Counted from the first letter of the stretch, positions 24,223-33,701 are shown. The stretch: DNA of 54,413 nt from Calditrichaceae bacterium (GCA_013360445.1 JABWBP010000027.1:1-54413); one strand, 5' to 3'. A program made the numbers and translations. The notes: generated by a model from the sequence alone, not told the origin.

Positions 24223-26370
24223 GTGGATGTTTTCCTGACGCTCGCTGCGGCGGTCGCAGGGGTGCTCAGCTTCCTGTGGATCATATTTTTCGGCCAGAAA
24301 AGCTTCCGGGAATGGCTGAATGAGAGGAAACAACCACCGCCGGCTGACGGAAACCGGGATTCCGAAAATGTTCTGAATCCCGCCCCTTCCCGCACCATCC
24401 TCCACAACCTCCCGCCCCGCACGAACTTCGTAGGACGGGAGCGGGAGAAAAAACAGGTGCACGAGGCCCTGAAATCCCGTTTTTATCTGACCATGATCGA
24501 TGGCATTGGCGGCATCGGCAAGACCAGCCTGGCGTTAGAGGTGCTGCATGAATGCCTTGCGGCCAGCCACCTTGTGGCAAACCACCTCGCGGCGAACCAG
24601 AAAAATCCCCCGGTTTCTGAAAATGGGGTGCAAACCTTCGACGCCTTCATCTGGACCTCCGCCCGCGACCGGGAGTTGAACCTCAACGACGTGTTAGATA
24701 CCATCGCCCGGGTGCTCGACTATCCCTTTATCACCCAACTGCCCGCGGGGGAAAAACGCCACGAGGTGATCAAACGCTTGCAGCAGCAGCCCTGTTTGCT
24801 GATCGTGGACAATTTCGAGACCGTCACCGATGAGGAATTGCACCGTTTCATTCTCGATCTCCCGGAGCCGGGCAAATGTTTGATCACCAGCCGCACCCTG
24901 GGGTTGCGGCAGGCGCGCTCGGTCTCCCTGCGCGGCATGGCGAAGGAAGAGGCGCTGCTGCTGATCCAAAACGAGGGCGTGCGCTTAGGTTTGAACCTGC
25001 AGGCGCTGGCAGAGGACGAGCAAAACTCCCAGCGCTTTTACGAGGCCACCGGCGGCGCGCCCCTGGCAATCCGCTGGGCCATCGGGCAGATCAAGCAGCG
25101 CGGGCAATCCATCGAAGGGGTGCTCAACAGCCTGCACGGGGCTCACGGCGACATCTTCGAGTTCATCTTCCAGCGCGCCTGGTCGCTGCTCTCCGAGCCG
25201 GCCAAGCAAATTCTCACCATCATGCCGGTATTCGCCGCCTCCGCCTCCAAAGCGGCCATCGAAGCCGCCGGCGACGTACACCACTGGGAACTGGATGAAG
25301 CCCTGGGGCAATTAGTGGAATTATGGCTGTTGGAGGCCAGCGAGCAGCTCGATGAAGCCAAACGGCGCTACCAACTGCACCCCCTCACCCGCGCATACGC
25401 GCAAAGCAAACTTTCCCAGGCGCCTGAACTGGAAAGCCAGGCCAGGGTGCGGCTGGCAGGGTTTTTTGAGAAGTTTGCCATAGAGTGCGGTGGGGATACA
25501 TGGGCCTGGGAAAGATATGACGAGATTGAAGAGGAGAAGGATAATATTTTTGAGTTGATGGAGTGGTGTTTTGAAAAAGGCGAGGAAATTTCAGGGATGA
25601 GATTGACCAAATCTATAACATACTTCACTTCCTTTAGAGGTTATCTGTATGAAGCTTTTAATTTTGGTTCAAGGGCAGCGGAAACAGCACGGCAAAAAAA
25701 TAGAACTAATGAGCTTGCTTGGTTATTACTTCATGGTATCGGCTGGGATGAAATCAACAGAGGAGATATAGAGAAAGGTGAAAACCTAATTAGGGAGAGT
25801 TTAAAAATTTATGAGAATCTCGACGATTCTAAGGGAATCGTCGATGCCCTACATAATTTGGGTAGGGCTTTACGTTTTAAAGAAGATTTCAATAGTGCAA
25901 GACAGTGTTATGAAAAGGGAATACAATTAGCAAAATCGCTAGATGATGAATTAACTGTTGCATTTTTTGAAAGAGAGCTCTCATTATTAGCTGCAGCAGA
26001 AGGACGATTGATGGAGGCAAAAGAAGGGTTAGAAGTGATCATGACTACTCTGCTCGGTAGAAACGAATCAATATCAGCAAGCACGTTAGGATATTTGGCT
26101 GAAATTAACTATAAGCTTGGTTACTGTGATATTGCGTTTGAAATCGGAAATCAAGGTTTACAACTGGCACAGAAGACAAAAAAACGAGAGACTATTGCGA
26201 AAATTTCTTCGACCTTAGCTTATACTGAGACTCACCGTAGCAACTATAAATCAGCTCTATCTTATGCACAACAGGCTTTGGAGTTTTATGAAAAATTAGG
26301 TTTATTTCATCAGCATATCGAAGAAACCAAAACCCTCATCAACCAATTGCAGGAAAAGCTGGCAAAGTGA
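24223..26370 (+). CDS. Membrane-anchored STAND NTPase with TPR region; chimeric base composition
   Basis: 715 aa from GTG 24223 (GGGAG 9 nt before). One N-terminal membrane segment (residues 5-23) replaces an effector domain. NB-ARC core: VGRERE (70-75), Walker A GIGGIGKT (94-101), Walker B LLIVDN (192-197), sensor ITSR (221-224), winged-helix region to about 410. TPR-like repeats fill about 430-710 (EAFNFGSRAAETARQK, NSARQCYEKGIQLAK). Base use changes sharply near 25480 (residue about 420): upstream is GC-rich like the host genes, while downstream is AT-rich with many TTA, AAA and ATA codons, so the sensor half looks exchanged. It shares the NTPase core with the STAND at 12717. Confidence 0.85.
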   Translation: MDVFLTLAAAVAGVLSFLWIIFFGQKSFREWLNERKQPPPADGNRDSENVLNPAPSRTILHNLPPRTNFVGREREKKQVHEALKSRFYLTMIDGIGGIGKTSLALEVLHECLAASHLVANHLAANQKNPPVSENGVQTFDAFIWTSARDRELNLNDVLDTIARVLDYPFITQLPAGEKRHEVIKRLQQQPCLLIVDNFETVTDEELHRFILDLPEPGKCLITSRTLGLRQARSVSLRGMAKEEALLLIQNEGVRLGLNLQALAEDEQNSQRFYEATGGAPLAIRWAIGQIKQRGQSIEGVLNSLHGAHGDIFEFIFQRAWSLLSEPAKQILTIMPVFAASASKAAIEAAGDVHHWELDEALGQLVELWLLEASEQLDEAKRRYQLHPLTRAYAQSKLSQAPELESQARVRLAGFFEKFAIECGGDTWAWERYDEIEEEKDNIFELMEWCFEKGEEISGMRLTKSITYFTSFRGYLYEAFNFGSRAAETARQKNRTNELAWLLLHGIGWDEINRGDIEKGENLIRESLKIYENLDDSKGIVDALHNLGRALRFKEDFNSARQCYEKGIQLAKSLDDELTVAFFERELSLLAAAEGRLMEAKEGLEVIMTTLLGRNESISASTLGYLAEINYKLGYCDIAFEIGNQGLQLAQKTKKRETIAKISSTLAYTETHRSNYKSALSYAQQALEFYEKLGLFHQHIEETKTLINQLQEKLAK

Positions 26371-26464
26371 ATGATCGAAACAGATGGCTTGCAGCGAAGC
26401 AAAACCACGGACAAGTAACGCTTTGTTGGCTTGTTTTCAATCGCTAAATTATGCCGGGACATGA

Positions 26465-26695
26465 ATGAAAACGACGAATTACTTTAGCGTCAGCGTTATG
26501 AAACGACGCCCTTATCTTAAAGTGGAATGGATCGAATATGTGCTGAACAATGCTATTCGAGTCGAGGTGCAACCAAACCGGCGCATTCGCCGCTGGGCAT
26601 TCATTTCGGAAGCGGGCAAATATTTGCGGGTAGTTACCGAACCTGACGGGGAAACCGTGCACAATGCTTTCTTTGACCGCAGTTTTAAACCATAA
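26465..26695 (+). CDS. Small toxin-like protein paired with DUF2283
   Basis: 76 aa: MKTTNYFSVSVMKRRPYLKVEWIEYV at the start, RIRRWAFISEAGKYLRVV in the middle, ending VHNAFFDRSFKP. I recall the family as small proteins encoded upstream of DUF2283; the arrangement of an RxY near the start and a terminal FFDR suggests a BrnT/RelE-like small RNase fold, which is inference only. The ribosome site is weak. The stop is 18 nt before the DUF2283 gene. Confidence 0.65.
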   Translation: MKTTNYFSVSVMKRRPYLKVEWIEYVLNNAIRVEVQPNRRIRRWAFISEAGKYLRVVTEPDGETVHNAFFDRSFKP

Positions 26696-26713
26696 CCAGG
26701 AGAAAATAAAGCC

Positions 26714-26950
26714 ATGTTTTTCAAATATGATCCCGATACCGATATGCTTTATATTGAACTGAGCAACGCAGCCAGCGTGGAATCGGAAGAAGTAGCCCCC
26801 GGGGTGGTTCTCGATTTCGATGAGCAGAACCGATTGGTGGGCATCGAGATCGAAGACGCCAGCAAGTTGTTGGACCTGTCCAAACTTGAAATATCGGCCT
26901 TGCCATTTGCAGAAATCATTTTTACTAAACACATTCCGGAGAAGGTTTAA
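26714..26950 (+). CDS. DUF2283 family protein (antitoxin-like), second copy
   Basis: 78 aa: KYDPDTDMLYIELSNAASVESEEVAPGVVLDFDEQN-type sequence with GIEIEDASKLLDL, a textbook DUF2283 protein. AGGAG lies 12 nt before the ATG. With the gene at 26465 it forms the second toxin/antitoxin-like pair flanking the STAND gene. An intrinsic terminator follows directly. Confidence 0.8.
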   Translation: MFFKYDPDTDMLYIELSNAASVESEEVAPGVVLDFDEQNRLVGIEIEDASKLLDLSKLEISALPFAEIIFTKHIPEKV

Positions 26951-26976
26951 AACCCAACCAATTGGGTTATTTTTTC
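26951..26976 (+). terminator. Rho-independent terminator after DUF2283 gene
   Basis: A 7-bp stem AACCCAA (26951-26957) with TTGGGTT (26962-26968), loop CCAA, followed by ATTTTTT. It begins at the base after the DUF2283 stop codon. Confidence 0.85.
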
Positions 26977-27011
26977 CCTCCAAAAGATTAACCCTAATAT
27001 TGCACAGAGGC

Positions 27012-27230
27012 ATGAAAAATGTCTTCCCTGCCACCAAGGAAAAAATTGTCGAAGAACTGGCGCAGTTGCCGGAAGAGAGCGTGCGGGAAGTTTATCAGTT
27101 GGCGCAAAGATTAAAGTTGCAACGTCCGGGAAAATTCGCTTTTCAAGAGCTGCAAAAATTATTGGAACACGCCCCCACCTGGGGTAATGCCGAATTGAAG
27201 GAGATCAAAACTTTACGAAGGAAGTTGTAA
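27012..27230 (+). CDS. Small antitoxin-like protein (DUF2281/VapB-like)
   Basis: 72 aa from ATG 27012: EKIVEELAQLPEESVREVYQLAQRLK is a charged helical segment like those at the start of DUF2281/VapB-type antitoxins; the C-terminus ends in a basic KTLRRKL. The AGAGG upstream is too close (1 nt) to be a normal site, so the start is uncertain. No toxin follows; the next gene is another antitoxin-like protein. Confidence 0.45.
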   Translation: MKNVFPATKEKIVEELAQLPEESVREVYQLAQRLKLQRPGKFAFQELQKLLEHAPTWGNAELKEIKTLRRKL

Positions 27231-27246
27231 ATAAAAGGAGAATAAA

Positions 27247-27501
27247 ATGCCCCACATGACGCTCGAGGAAGTGCAACACTTAGTGGATCGCCTTACTCCC
27301 CTGGAGCAAGCGCAATTAATGGAATATATTAGTTTCCGGATTGCCCGGGCGATGGCTTCCCGGGAGCCTGCCCAAAGCGGCGCATCTTCTCATGATGGCC
27401 AGGCCTGGAAAAAATTCTTTGAGATCGGCGACGCCCTGATGGCCAGTGATGCGCCGGAATTGGAAACCCTGACCACTTCGGTGCTAAAGATGCGGCGGTG
27501 A
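27247..27501 (+). CDS. Orphan antitoxin-like protein
   Basis: 84 aa from ATG 27247 with AGGAG 7 nt upstream. N-terminal helix VQHLVDRLTPLEQAQLMEYI and a C-terminal segment WKKFFEIGDALMASDAPELETLT ending LKMRR; I recall the same ending in antitoxins placed immediately before VapC/PIN toxins. No PIN toxin follows here: the next 50 nt lead straight into the ScfR-type regulator. It is probably the remnant of a toxin-antitoxin pair. Confidence 0.55.
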   Translation: MPHMTLEEVQHLVDRLTPLEQAQLMEYISFRIARAMASREPAQSGASSHDGQAWKKFFEIGDALMASDAPELETLTTSVLKMRR

Positions 27502-27555
27502 GGCGATGTGCACGATCGTTACCAAGGATAATTCTTACTGACAATTACCGGAAAA

Positions 27556-29094
27556 ATGGACAATCCCCGGGAAGGCAAAAACCCCGTGAACATCAACCCC
27601 GAAAATCTCCGCTTCATCATGGGCTTCAAGCTCAAGCGGTTCCGGCTGGAGAAGGGACTGTCGCTCTCGGAACTGGCGGAAAAAACCAACCTCTCGGTTT
27701 CCTACCTCAGCGAGATCGAAAAAGGGAAAAAATATCCCAAGCCGGAAAAAATCCTGCAATTAGCGCAATCCCTGGGAGTGCCTTTTGATGACCTGGTCTC
27801 TTTACAGGTGAGCCGGGAGGCGGACTTGCTGCCGGTAATTCTCTCTTCCCCGGTAATCAAGGAATTTCCCTTCCGTATGTACGGGGTTTCCCCGCAGGAT
27901 TTGCTGGCGCTGATTACCGGCGACACCGAAAAAGCCGGGGCGCTCATCCGCACCTTCCTGGAAATCGGGCGGGATTACGACATGCGGGTGGAGCACCTGC
28001 TGTTCGCGGCGCTGCGCTCCTACCAGCAGATGCACCTCAACTATTTCGAGGAGATCGAGAACGCGGCGGCAGAGTTTGCGGCCGGCAACGGCTGGACAAA
28101 CAATCCGGCGATCCCGGCGGAGAGCCTGCGCCATTTTTTGGAGGAACAGCACCGCTGCCGGATCGACGAAGATACGCTGCAAAATTACCCGGAGCTGCAA
28201 GAAGTGCGGTCGGTATGGATCGACGGCAAAACGCCGAAGCTGCTGATCAAAAGCGCGCTGCTCCCGGCGCAGAAAGCCTTCATATTTGCCCGGGAGATCG
28301 GTTACCGCTGCCTGGAGTTGAAAGAGCGCACCCCGGTGTTCCCCTCCGCGGCGATGGGAAGCTTCGAACAACTGCTCAACGATTTCAAAGCCTCCTACTT
28401 TGCCGGGGCGCTGCTGCTCAACCGCGACCTGCTCTGCCGGGATTTTGAGACATTTTTCAAACGCCATCGCTGGGACGGAAGCGCCTTTTTAGCCCTGATC
28501 GAGCGTTACGGAGTAACCCCGAAGACCTTTCTGTACCGTCTCAGCCAGTTGCTGCCGCAATTTTTCGGCCTGCGGGATATTTTTTTCTTCCGCATCAACA
28601 ACCCTGCGGGCGGCGAGCGCTATCATTTAGTTCGTATGTTCAACATGTCGCGGATGGCCATTCCCAACGGCATCGGCATGAGAGAGCACTATTGCCGGCG
28701 CTGGATGGCCATCAAATTGCTCAAAAATCTGGGAGAGCAGCGCAGCAACCCACCAAATACCACCCTGATTGCCGCGCAGCGCTCCCGCTTCCTCGATTCC
28801 GGGGTAGAAGTATTCAGCATCACCCTGGCAGGGTCTTCGCCCCTGGAAAAGGGCGTGAATCTGAGCGGCACGGTCAGTTTTATCGTGAACGAGCACTTCA
28901 AGAAAACCGTGGGATTTTGGGACGACCCCGCCATTCCCCGCGCCGAGGTGAACGAAACCTGCGAGCGCTGCGGGCTTTCGGAAGAGGCCTGCCGCGACCG
29001 GGCGGTGCCGCCGTCCATTCATCAAAAGCAGCAGGAGCAGAAAAACCGGGACAAGATTCTAAACCAGTTAATTCAGAATCTAAAACAGAGCTGA
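27556..29094 (+). CDS. XRE-family ScfR-type (short-chain fatty acyl) transcriptional regulator
   Basis: 512 aa. The N-terminal HTH_3/XRE domain spans about 22-80 (FKLKRFRLEKGLSLSELAEKTNLS, then YLSEIEKGKKYPKPE). The central region, about 210-320, has an ImmA/IrrE-like appearance, and the C-terminal region about 330-500 matches the ScfRs (formerly DUF2083) type, ending with a cysteine cluster CERCGLSEEAC. Relatives such as RamB/MrpR-type regulators sense acyl-CoA state and control fatty acid or acetate genes. Location directly upstream of the thiolase fits a local regulator of the beta-oxidation locus. Confidence 0.82.
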   Translation: MDNPREGKNPVNINPENLRFIMGFKLKRFRLEKGLSLSELAEKTNLSVSYLSEIEKGKKYPKPEKILQLAQSLGVPFDDLVSLQVSREADLLPVILSSPVIKEFPFRMYGVSPQDLLALITGDTEKAGALIRTFLEIGRDYDMRVEHLLFAALRSYQQMHLNYFEEIENAAAEFAAGNGWTNNPAIPAESLRHFLEEQHRCRIDEDTLQNYPELQEVRSVWIDGKTPKLLIKSALLPAQKAFIFAREIGYRCLELKERTPVFPSAAMGSFEQLLNDFKASYFAGALLLNRDLLCRDFETFFKRHRWDGSAFLALIERYGVTPKTFLYRLSQLLPQFFGLRDIFFFRINNPAGGERYHLVRMFNMSRMAIPNGIGMREHYCRRWMAIKLLKNLGEQRSNPPNTTLIAAQRSRFLDSGVEVFSITLAGSSPLEKGVNLSGTVSFIVNEHFKKTVGFWDDPAIPRAEVNETCERCGLSEEACRDRAVPPSIHQKQQEQKNRDKILNQLIQNLKQS

Positions 29095-29111
29095 ACCGTG
29101 CTCAGATGTTT

Positions 29112-29166
29112 ATGTGTTCGAGTGTTCATGTGCTTGGACACCTGGACACTTGAGCACTTGAACACC
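29112..29166. repeat. GTGTTCNN octamer array, second copy
   Basis: The 8-nt units GTGTTCGA, GTGTTCAT, GTGCTTGG are followed by complementary-orientation units ACACCTGG, ACACTTGA, GCACTTGA, ACACC. It has the same unit length and inverted plan as the array at 3456-3533. It lies between the regulator gene and the thiolase ribosome site. Confidence 0.8.
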
Positions 29167-29188
29167 TCAAAAAAGGGAGCAAACCTTT

Positions 29189-30487
29189 ATGCCACACTCA
29201 AACGGTTTAAGAAAAGCGGTAATAGTTGACGGCGTTCGGATACCTTTCTTACGCTCCGGCACGGAGTACCAGGACCTCATGTCTTACGATCTGGCCCGCA
29301 TGGCCATTCAATCCCTCTTAACCAAAACCCAGGTTGCGGTAGAGAAAGTGGACTGGGTGATCATGGGCTGCGTGGTATCGAATATTTCCACCAGCAACGT
29401 GGCCCGCGACGCCGCCCTGGCCGCGGGCATTCCCAGCAAAACGCCCGCCTTTACCGTCACCCTGGCCTGCGTCTCCGCCAACAAGGCGATTACCAGCGCG
29501 GTGGACCTCATCGCCACCGGCCAGGCCGAGGTAGTGATCGCCGGGGGCGCCGAAAGCCTTTCCGATATTCCCATCCGCTACCGCAAGCCCTTTCGCAAAA
29601 AGCTCATCGAATCGCAAAAGTACCGCAAGCCGGCGGACTACCTGCAATTCGTGCAGGGCCTGAAATTCAGCGACGTGCTGCCGGAAATCCCCTCCATCGC
29701 CGAATTTTCCACCGGTCGCAGCATGGGGCAGGACTGCGACCGCCTGGCGGCGCGCATCGGGGTGACCCGCGAGGAGCAGGATAAATTCGCGGTGCGCTCT
29801 CACCTCCTGGCCGCCAGGGCCGCCGCGGAAGGGCTGCTGAAGGATGAAATCGCGCCGGTAGCCGTTCCTCCCCGATTCCAGGTGGTGGATAAAGACAACG
29901 GGGTGCGCGGGGATACCTCGGAAGAGAAAATGGCGCAGTTGAAGCCCGCCTTTGTCAAGCCCTACGGAACCCTCACCGCCGGGAATTCCTCTTACCTCAC
30001 CGACGGCGCCGGGGCGCTGCTGATCATGGCGGAAGAAACCGCCCGGGCTTTAGGATATAAACCCAAAGCGGTTTTCCGCGCTTCCGCCTACACCGCCCAG
30101 GACCCCGGCGAGGAGCTGCTGTTAGGCCCCGCCTACGCCGCTCCCAAAGCGCTGGATCAGGCCGGCTTGAGCCTGAAAGATATCGACGTGTTCGAGTTTC
30201 ACGAAGCCTTTGCCGCCCAGGTGGTCGCCAACCTGAAGTGCCTCGACTCCGAGCAGTTCGCGCGGGAAAACCTCGCTCGCGACAAAAAGGTCGGGGAAGT
30301 GCCGCTCGATAAGCTCAACGCCTGGGGCGGCTCGCTTTCCATCGGGCATCCCTTCGGGGCGACCGGGGCGCGGCTGGTGACCACCGCCGCTAACCGGCTG
30401 ATCAAAGAGAACGGCCAATTCGCCCTGGTGGCCTCCTGCGCCGCGGGCGCGGTGGGGAATGCGATTATTTTGGAAAATGCAAGATGA
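29189..30487 (+). CDS. fadI: Acetyl-CoA C-acyltransferase (FadI-type thiolase)
   Basis: 432 aa. Catalyses thiolytic cleavage of 3-ketoacyl-CoA, the last step of beta-oxidation. Active-site residues are in place: Cys94 (TLACVSAN), His338 (HEAFAAQ), His387 (GHPFGATGAR) and Cys417 (ASCAAGAVG; the usual CAAGGxG has one Gly to Ala change). Length fits FadI rather than the shorter FadA. GGGAGC 10 nt upstream supports the start. The stop lies in a TGCAAAG-type array. With the FadJ gene downstream it forms the trifunctional complex in most bacteria. Confidence 0.9.
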   Translation: MPHSNGLRKAVIVDGVRIPFLRSGTEYQDLMSYDLARMAIQSLLTKTQVAVEKVDWVIMGCVVSNISTSNVARDAALAAGIPSKTPAFTVTLACVSANKAITSAVDLIATGQAEVVIAGGAESLSDIPIRYRKPFRKKLIESQKYRKPADYLQFVQGLKFSDVLPEIPSIAEFSTGRSMGQDCDRLAARIGVTREEQDKFAVRSHLLAARAAAEGLLKDEIAPVAVPPRFQVVDKDNGVRGDTSEEKMAQLKPAFVKPYGTLTAGNSSYLTDGAGALLIMAEETARALGYKPKAVFRASAYTAQDPGEELLLGPAYAAPKALDQAGLSLKDIDVFEFHEAFAAQVVANLKCLDSEQFARENLARDKKVGEVPLDKLNAWGGSLSIGHPFGATGARLVTTAANRLIKENGQFALVASCAAGAVGNAIILENAR

Positions 30488-30506
30488 AAAGTGCAAAGTG
30501 CAAAAT
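30472..30506. repeat. Short GTGCAAA array at thiolase 3' end
   Basis: Units AATGCAAG, ATGAAAAG, TGCAAAG, TGCAAAAT overlap the TGA stop of the thiolase (30485-30487). It is a small example of stop codons embedded in short-period repeats. Confidence 0.55.
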
Positions 30507-30705
30507 GGCGATTACGCGGCGCTGATTTCCGCGACAATGTTAAATTAGAATTTTTGAAATTTAATGTTGTCGAGTTTTTTATGATGGAACAAGAAAACCC
30601 TTTAGAATTTAGAAATCTTCGGTGAAAATCATAAAATTCTGCGTCTATCAGCGTCAAAAAATCTCAATCCATGATTGGCACTATAACTGATGAGCAGAGA
30701 ATGCC

Positions 30706-31239
30706 ATGATCAACAAAACCACCCTCACCGACCTCTACCGCCACATGGAATGGGCGGACGCCGCGGTGTGGTCCGCGGTGTTTGCTTCCGGAACCGCGCA
30801 AACCGACGCCAAACTCCAAAAGTACCTCTATCACCTGCATCTCACTCAACGCGCGTTCCTGCGCATCTGGCGTAACGAGCCGCGCGAAACCCCCTACCCC
30901 ACTTTTCGTGATGCGCCGTCGTTAATGCTTTGGAGCCGCGGCTACTACAGCGACGCATTCGCTTACCTGGAAACGCAGAGTGATGAGAAATTAGCAGCGC
31001 CAATACCGGTGCCCTGGGCGGAAATGGTGGAGCGGCGGATAGACCGCCCGCCCGCAACAACCACCATTGGCGAGACCGCGCTTCAGGTTGCCTTGCACAG
31101 CCTCTACCATCGCGGGCAGGCCAATGCCCGCCTGCGCGAGGTCGGCGGGGAGCCGCCTTTAGTGGATTACATTGCCTGGATATGGCTGGGCAGACCTACG
31201 CCCCAATGGCCGCACGCGGCAACCAATGACAACCCATGA
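30706..31239 (+). CDS. DinB-family protein
   Basis: 177 aa. Four-helix DinB/YfiT-like fold suggested by LYRHMEWADAAVW (His13), HLHLTQRAFL and LHSLYHRGQANARLRE (His131/His135), giving the usual three-His metal site. The family includes metal-dependent thiol transferases and proteins of unknown role. The final residues AATNDNP and the TGA stop come from the AATGAC array, so the C-terminus has been replaced. It sits between the thiolase and fadJ without an obvious functional link. Confidence 0.8.
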   Translation: MINKTTLTDLYRHMEWADAAVWSAVFASGTAQTDAKLQKYLYHLHLTQRAFLRIWRNEPRETPYPTFRDAPSLMLWSRGYYSDAFAYLETQSDEKLAAPIPVPWAEMVERRIDRPPATTTIGETALQVALHSLYHRGQANARLREVGGEPPLVDYIAWIWLGRPTPQWPHAATNDNP

Positions 31240-31372
31240 CAACCGAATGACGCAACGCCAATGACAACTAATGACGGCGCAGCCCAATGACAGCGAAGCA
31301 TAATGACAGCAACGCGCAATGACGGCGAAGCCAAATGACGCGAAGCAAATGACGGCATAGCCAAATGACCTT
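31218..31372. repeat. AATGACGGCGAAGCC array
   Basis: About eleven degenerate units of 10-16 nt, each with AATGAC followed by GGCGAAGCC-like sequence. The first units are in frame with and end the DinB gene (CCATGAC gives its TGA stop). Unlike the copy at 49217-49418, this one is all in one orientation. Ends just before the fadJ ribosome site. Confidence 0.85.
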
Positions 31373-31394
31373 AAAGCAACGGAGGAGACCTTTT

Positions 31395-33524
31395 ATGCCT
31401 TACACTCAATTAGAAAAAACCGCCGGCGTGGCCGTGATATGGCTGGATCAGCCGGGAGAAAAAATCAACAAATTGGCGGTCGATTTAGTGGAAGAATTTC
31501 ATACCTTGTTAGACAACCTGGAAAAAGATTCCGAGATCAAAGCGGCGGTTTTGATCAGCAAAAAGCCGGATACCTTCATCGCCGGAGCGGATTTGGACAA
31601 GTTGATAGAGTTAACCCACCCCGGCCAGGTGGAAGAAGTGAGCCGCAAGGCGCACGCGCTGTTAGACCGCCTGGCGAGCTTCAAAAAACCTATTGTGGCG
31701 GCCATTCACGGGGCGGCGTTAGGCGGGGGGCTGGAAGTGGCCTTAGCCTGCCATTACCGCATCGCCTCAGAGTCCCCCAAAACCATTTTGGGATTGCCGG
31801 AGGTGAAGTTAGGCCTGCTGCCCGCCGCCGAGGGAACCCAGCGGTTGCCGCGCTTAGTGGGCATTCAACGGGCGTTGGATATCATGCTGACCGGTAAGAA
31901 CGTCTATCCCCGCCAGGCCAAACGCATGGGGCTGGTGGACGAGCTTATTCATCCCTACGGCCTGTTAGAGGCGGCGAAGCAGGCGGCCCTGAAATTGGCC
32001 GCGAGCCCCCTCAAACGTGAAAAAAAGGAGCTCCTGCTCACCAAAGTCATCGAAGGCACCCCGCTCACCCGTAAGATTATTTACAACAAAGCCCGGCAGA
32101 TGACCGAAAAACAGACCCAGGGCAATTATCCCGCTCCCATCAAAATCATTCAGTGCGTGGAGACGGGGATGGAAAAGAGCATGAAAGCGGGTCTGGATGC
32201 GGAAGCAAAGACGTTCGAGGAGTTAGCCCGCACTCCCCAGGCCAAAGAGCTGATCAACCTTTTCTTTGCCATCACCGCTTTGAAAAAGAATCCCCAAAAG
32301 GAGTTGGCAAAGCCGGTCAAAACCCTGGGAATCCTGGGCGCCGGCTTCATGGGCGCGGGAATCGCCAGCGTGACCGCGACGAAGGATATTAACGTACTGT
32401 TGAAAGACGTCAGCTATGAAGCGATTGCGAGGGGACAAAAAACCATCTGGGAGGACCTCGACGGCAAGGTGAAAAAACGCGCCCTCTCGCGCTTCGAGCG
32501 CGACCAGGTTCTCAGCCGCATCGGCGCGGTGACCGATTATTCCGCCTTCCGGAAAGCGGACCTGCTGATCGAAGCGGTGTTCGAAGATCTGGAGCTGAAG
32601 CGCAAGGTGCTGGCAGACACCGAGGCGGCTGTGAAAGAAGATTGCATTTTCGCCAGCAACACCTCCTCGCTGCCGATTTCGGATATCGCCGCCAACGCCA
32701 AACGCCCGGAATTAGTATTGGGAATGCACTATTTCTCCCCGGTGCCGAAAATGCCCCTGTTGGAGATCATCGTCACCCCCAAAACCGCGCCGTGGGCGAC
32801 CGCCACGGCGGTGGAATTAGGCATCACCCAGGGGAAAACCGTGATCGTGGTAACAGACGGCCCCGGCTTCTACACCACCCGCATCCTCGCACCCATGCTG
32901 AACGAGGCGCTGGCGCTGTTGGAAGAGGGCGGGGAAATCCGCCACATCGACCGGGTGATGCGCAAATTCGGCTTCCCGGTGGGACCGCTCACCCTGATCG
33001 ATGAAGTGGGCATTGACGTGGGCGCGCACGTGGCGGAAATTTTGGGAAAGATGTTCGCCCATCGCGGCGTAACCCCCAGCGATGCCATGAAACGCATGAG
33101 CGAGGAAGGCTACAAGGGGCGGAAAAACCGCAAAGGATTTTACCACTATCCCGGGGAAAGCGAGGGGAAGAGAAAGAAAAAAGAAGTGAACCTGAACGCC
33201 TATCAATTCTTCGGCGGGGGCAGCCGCAAACAGCATAATCCCGCGGAAATTCAAAACCGGCTGACCCTGGTAATGGCCAACGAAGCCGCCCACTGTTTGC
33301 AAGAGGGCATTTTAAGCTCCCCGCGCGACGGCGACATCGGCGCAATCATGGGACTGGGATTCCCCCCGTTCCTGGGCGGGCCTTTCCGCTACATTGATAA
33401 CCTCGGCGCCGCAAAGGCGCTTTCCACCATGGAAGAGTTGGAAAAGCTGCACGGGGCGAGTTTCACCCCGGCGCAGATCATCCGCGACTATGCTGCGCAG
33501 GGGAAGCGGTTTTACCAGGTTTAG
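31395..33524 (+). CDS. fadJ: Fatty-acid oxidation complex alpha subunit (enoyl-CoA hydratase / 3-hydroxyacyl-CoA dehydrogenase)
   Basis: 709 aa from ATG 31395, preceded by GGAGGAG at 7 nt; the 10 codons upstream in frame belong to the array. Crotonase domain at about 1-190 ([14 protein letters not shown] for the oxyanion pocket, [15 protein letters not shown]). NAD-binding [10 protein letters not shown] near 315-323, ASNTSSLPI and the [15 protein letters not shown] motif of 3-hydroxyacyl-CoA dehydrogenase, then a duplicated C-terminal 3HCDH domain. Works with the thiolase at 29189. Both catalytic halves look intact. Confidence 0.92.
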   Translation: MPYTQLEKTAGVAVIWLDQPGEKINKLAVDLVEEFHTLLDNLEKDSEIKAAVLISKKPDTFIAGADLDKLIELTHPGQVEEVSRKAHALLDRLASFKKPIVAAIHGAALGGGLEVALACHYRIASESPKTILGLPEVKLGLLPAAEGTQRLPRLVGIQRALDIMLTGKNVYPRQAKRMGLVDELIHPYGLLEAAKQAALKLAASPLKREKKELLLTKVIEGTPLTRKIIYNKARQMTEKQTQGNYPAPIKIIQCVETGMEKSMKAGLDAEAKTFEELARTPQAKELINLFFAITALKKNPQKELAKPVKTLGILGAGFMGAGIASVTATKDINVLLKDVSYEAIARGQKTIWEDLDGKVKKRALSRFERDQVLSRIGAVTDYSAFRKADLLIEAVFEDLELKRKVLADTEAAVKEDCIFASNTSSLPISDIAANAKRPELVLGMHYFSPVPKMPLLEIIVTPKTAPWATATAVELGITQGKTVIVVTDGPGFYTTRILAPMLNEALALLEEGGEIRHIDRVMRKFGFPVGPLTLIDEVGIDVGAHVAEILGKMFAHRGVTPSDAMKRMSEEGYKGRKNRKGFYHYPGESEGKRKKKEVNLNAYQFFGGGSRKQHNPAEIQNRLTLVMANEAAHCLQEGILSSPRDGDIGAIMGLGFPPFLGGPFRYIDNLGAAKALSTMEELEKLHGASFTPAQIIRDYAAQGKRFYQV

Positions 33525-33557
33525 GCAGGCTTTGGCGTTTCGGAGGAAATATTGTGA

Positions 33558-33577
33558 GTGCAGAATTTATTCTGCGC
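33558..33577. repeat. TTYA-loop palindrome
   Basis: GTGCAGAA-TTTA-TTCTGCGC. Member of a palindrome family with 8- to 9-bp arms and TTCA or TTTA loops, also at 37328-37347 and three times in 41445-41690. A degenerate neighbour follows at 33580. Confidence 0.75.
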
Positions 33578-33701
33578 GGCAGTGCAAAATGAATTTTGAA
33601 TTCCGCTCTGCGGGTTTTGATTTCCCGGGGCTACATATACCTTGCAGAAGCGACGATTTCTTAATAGATTACCACACCCTTCAGTGGAAAGGAATCATTG
33701 C

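Noticed and set aside
24550-24600. Short internal repeat in the second STAND gene (SHLVANHLAAN)
   Set aside because: A two-unit slippage in a surface loop between Walker A and B, not evidence of a domain.
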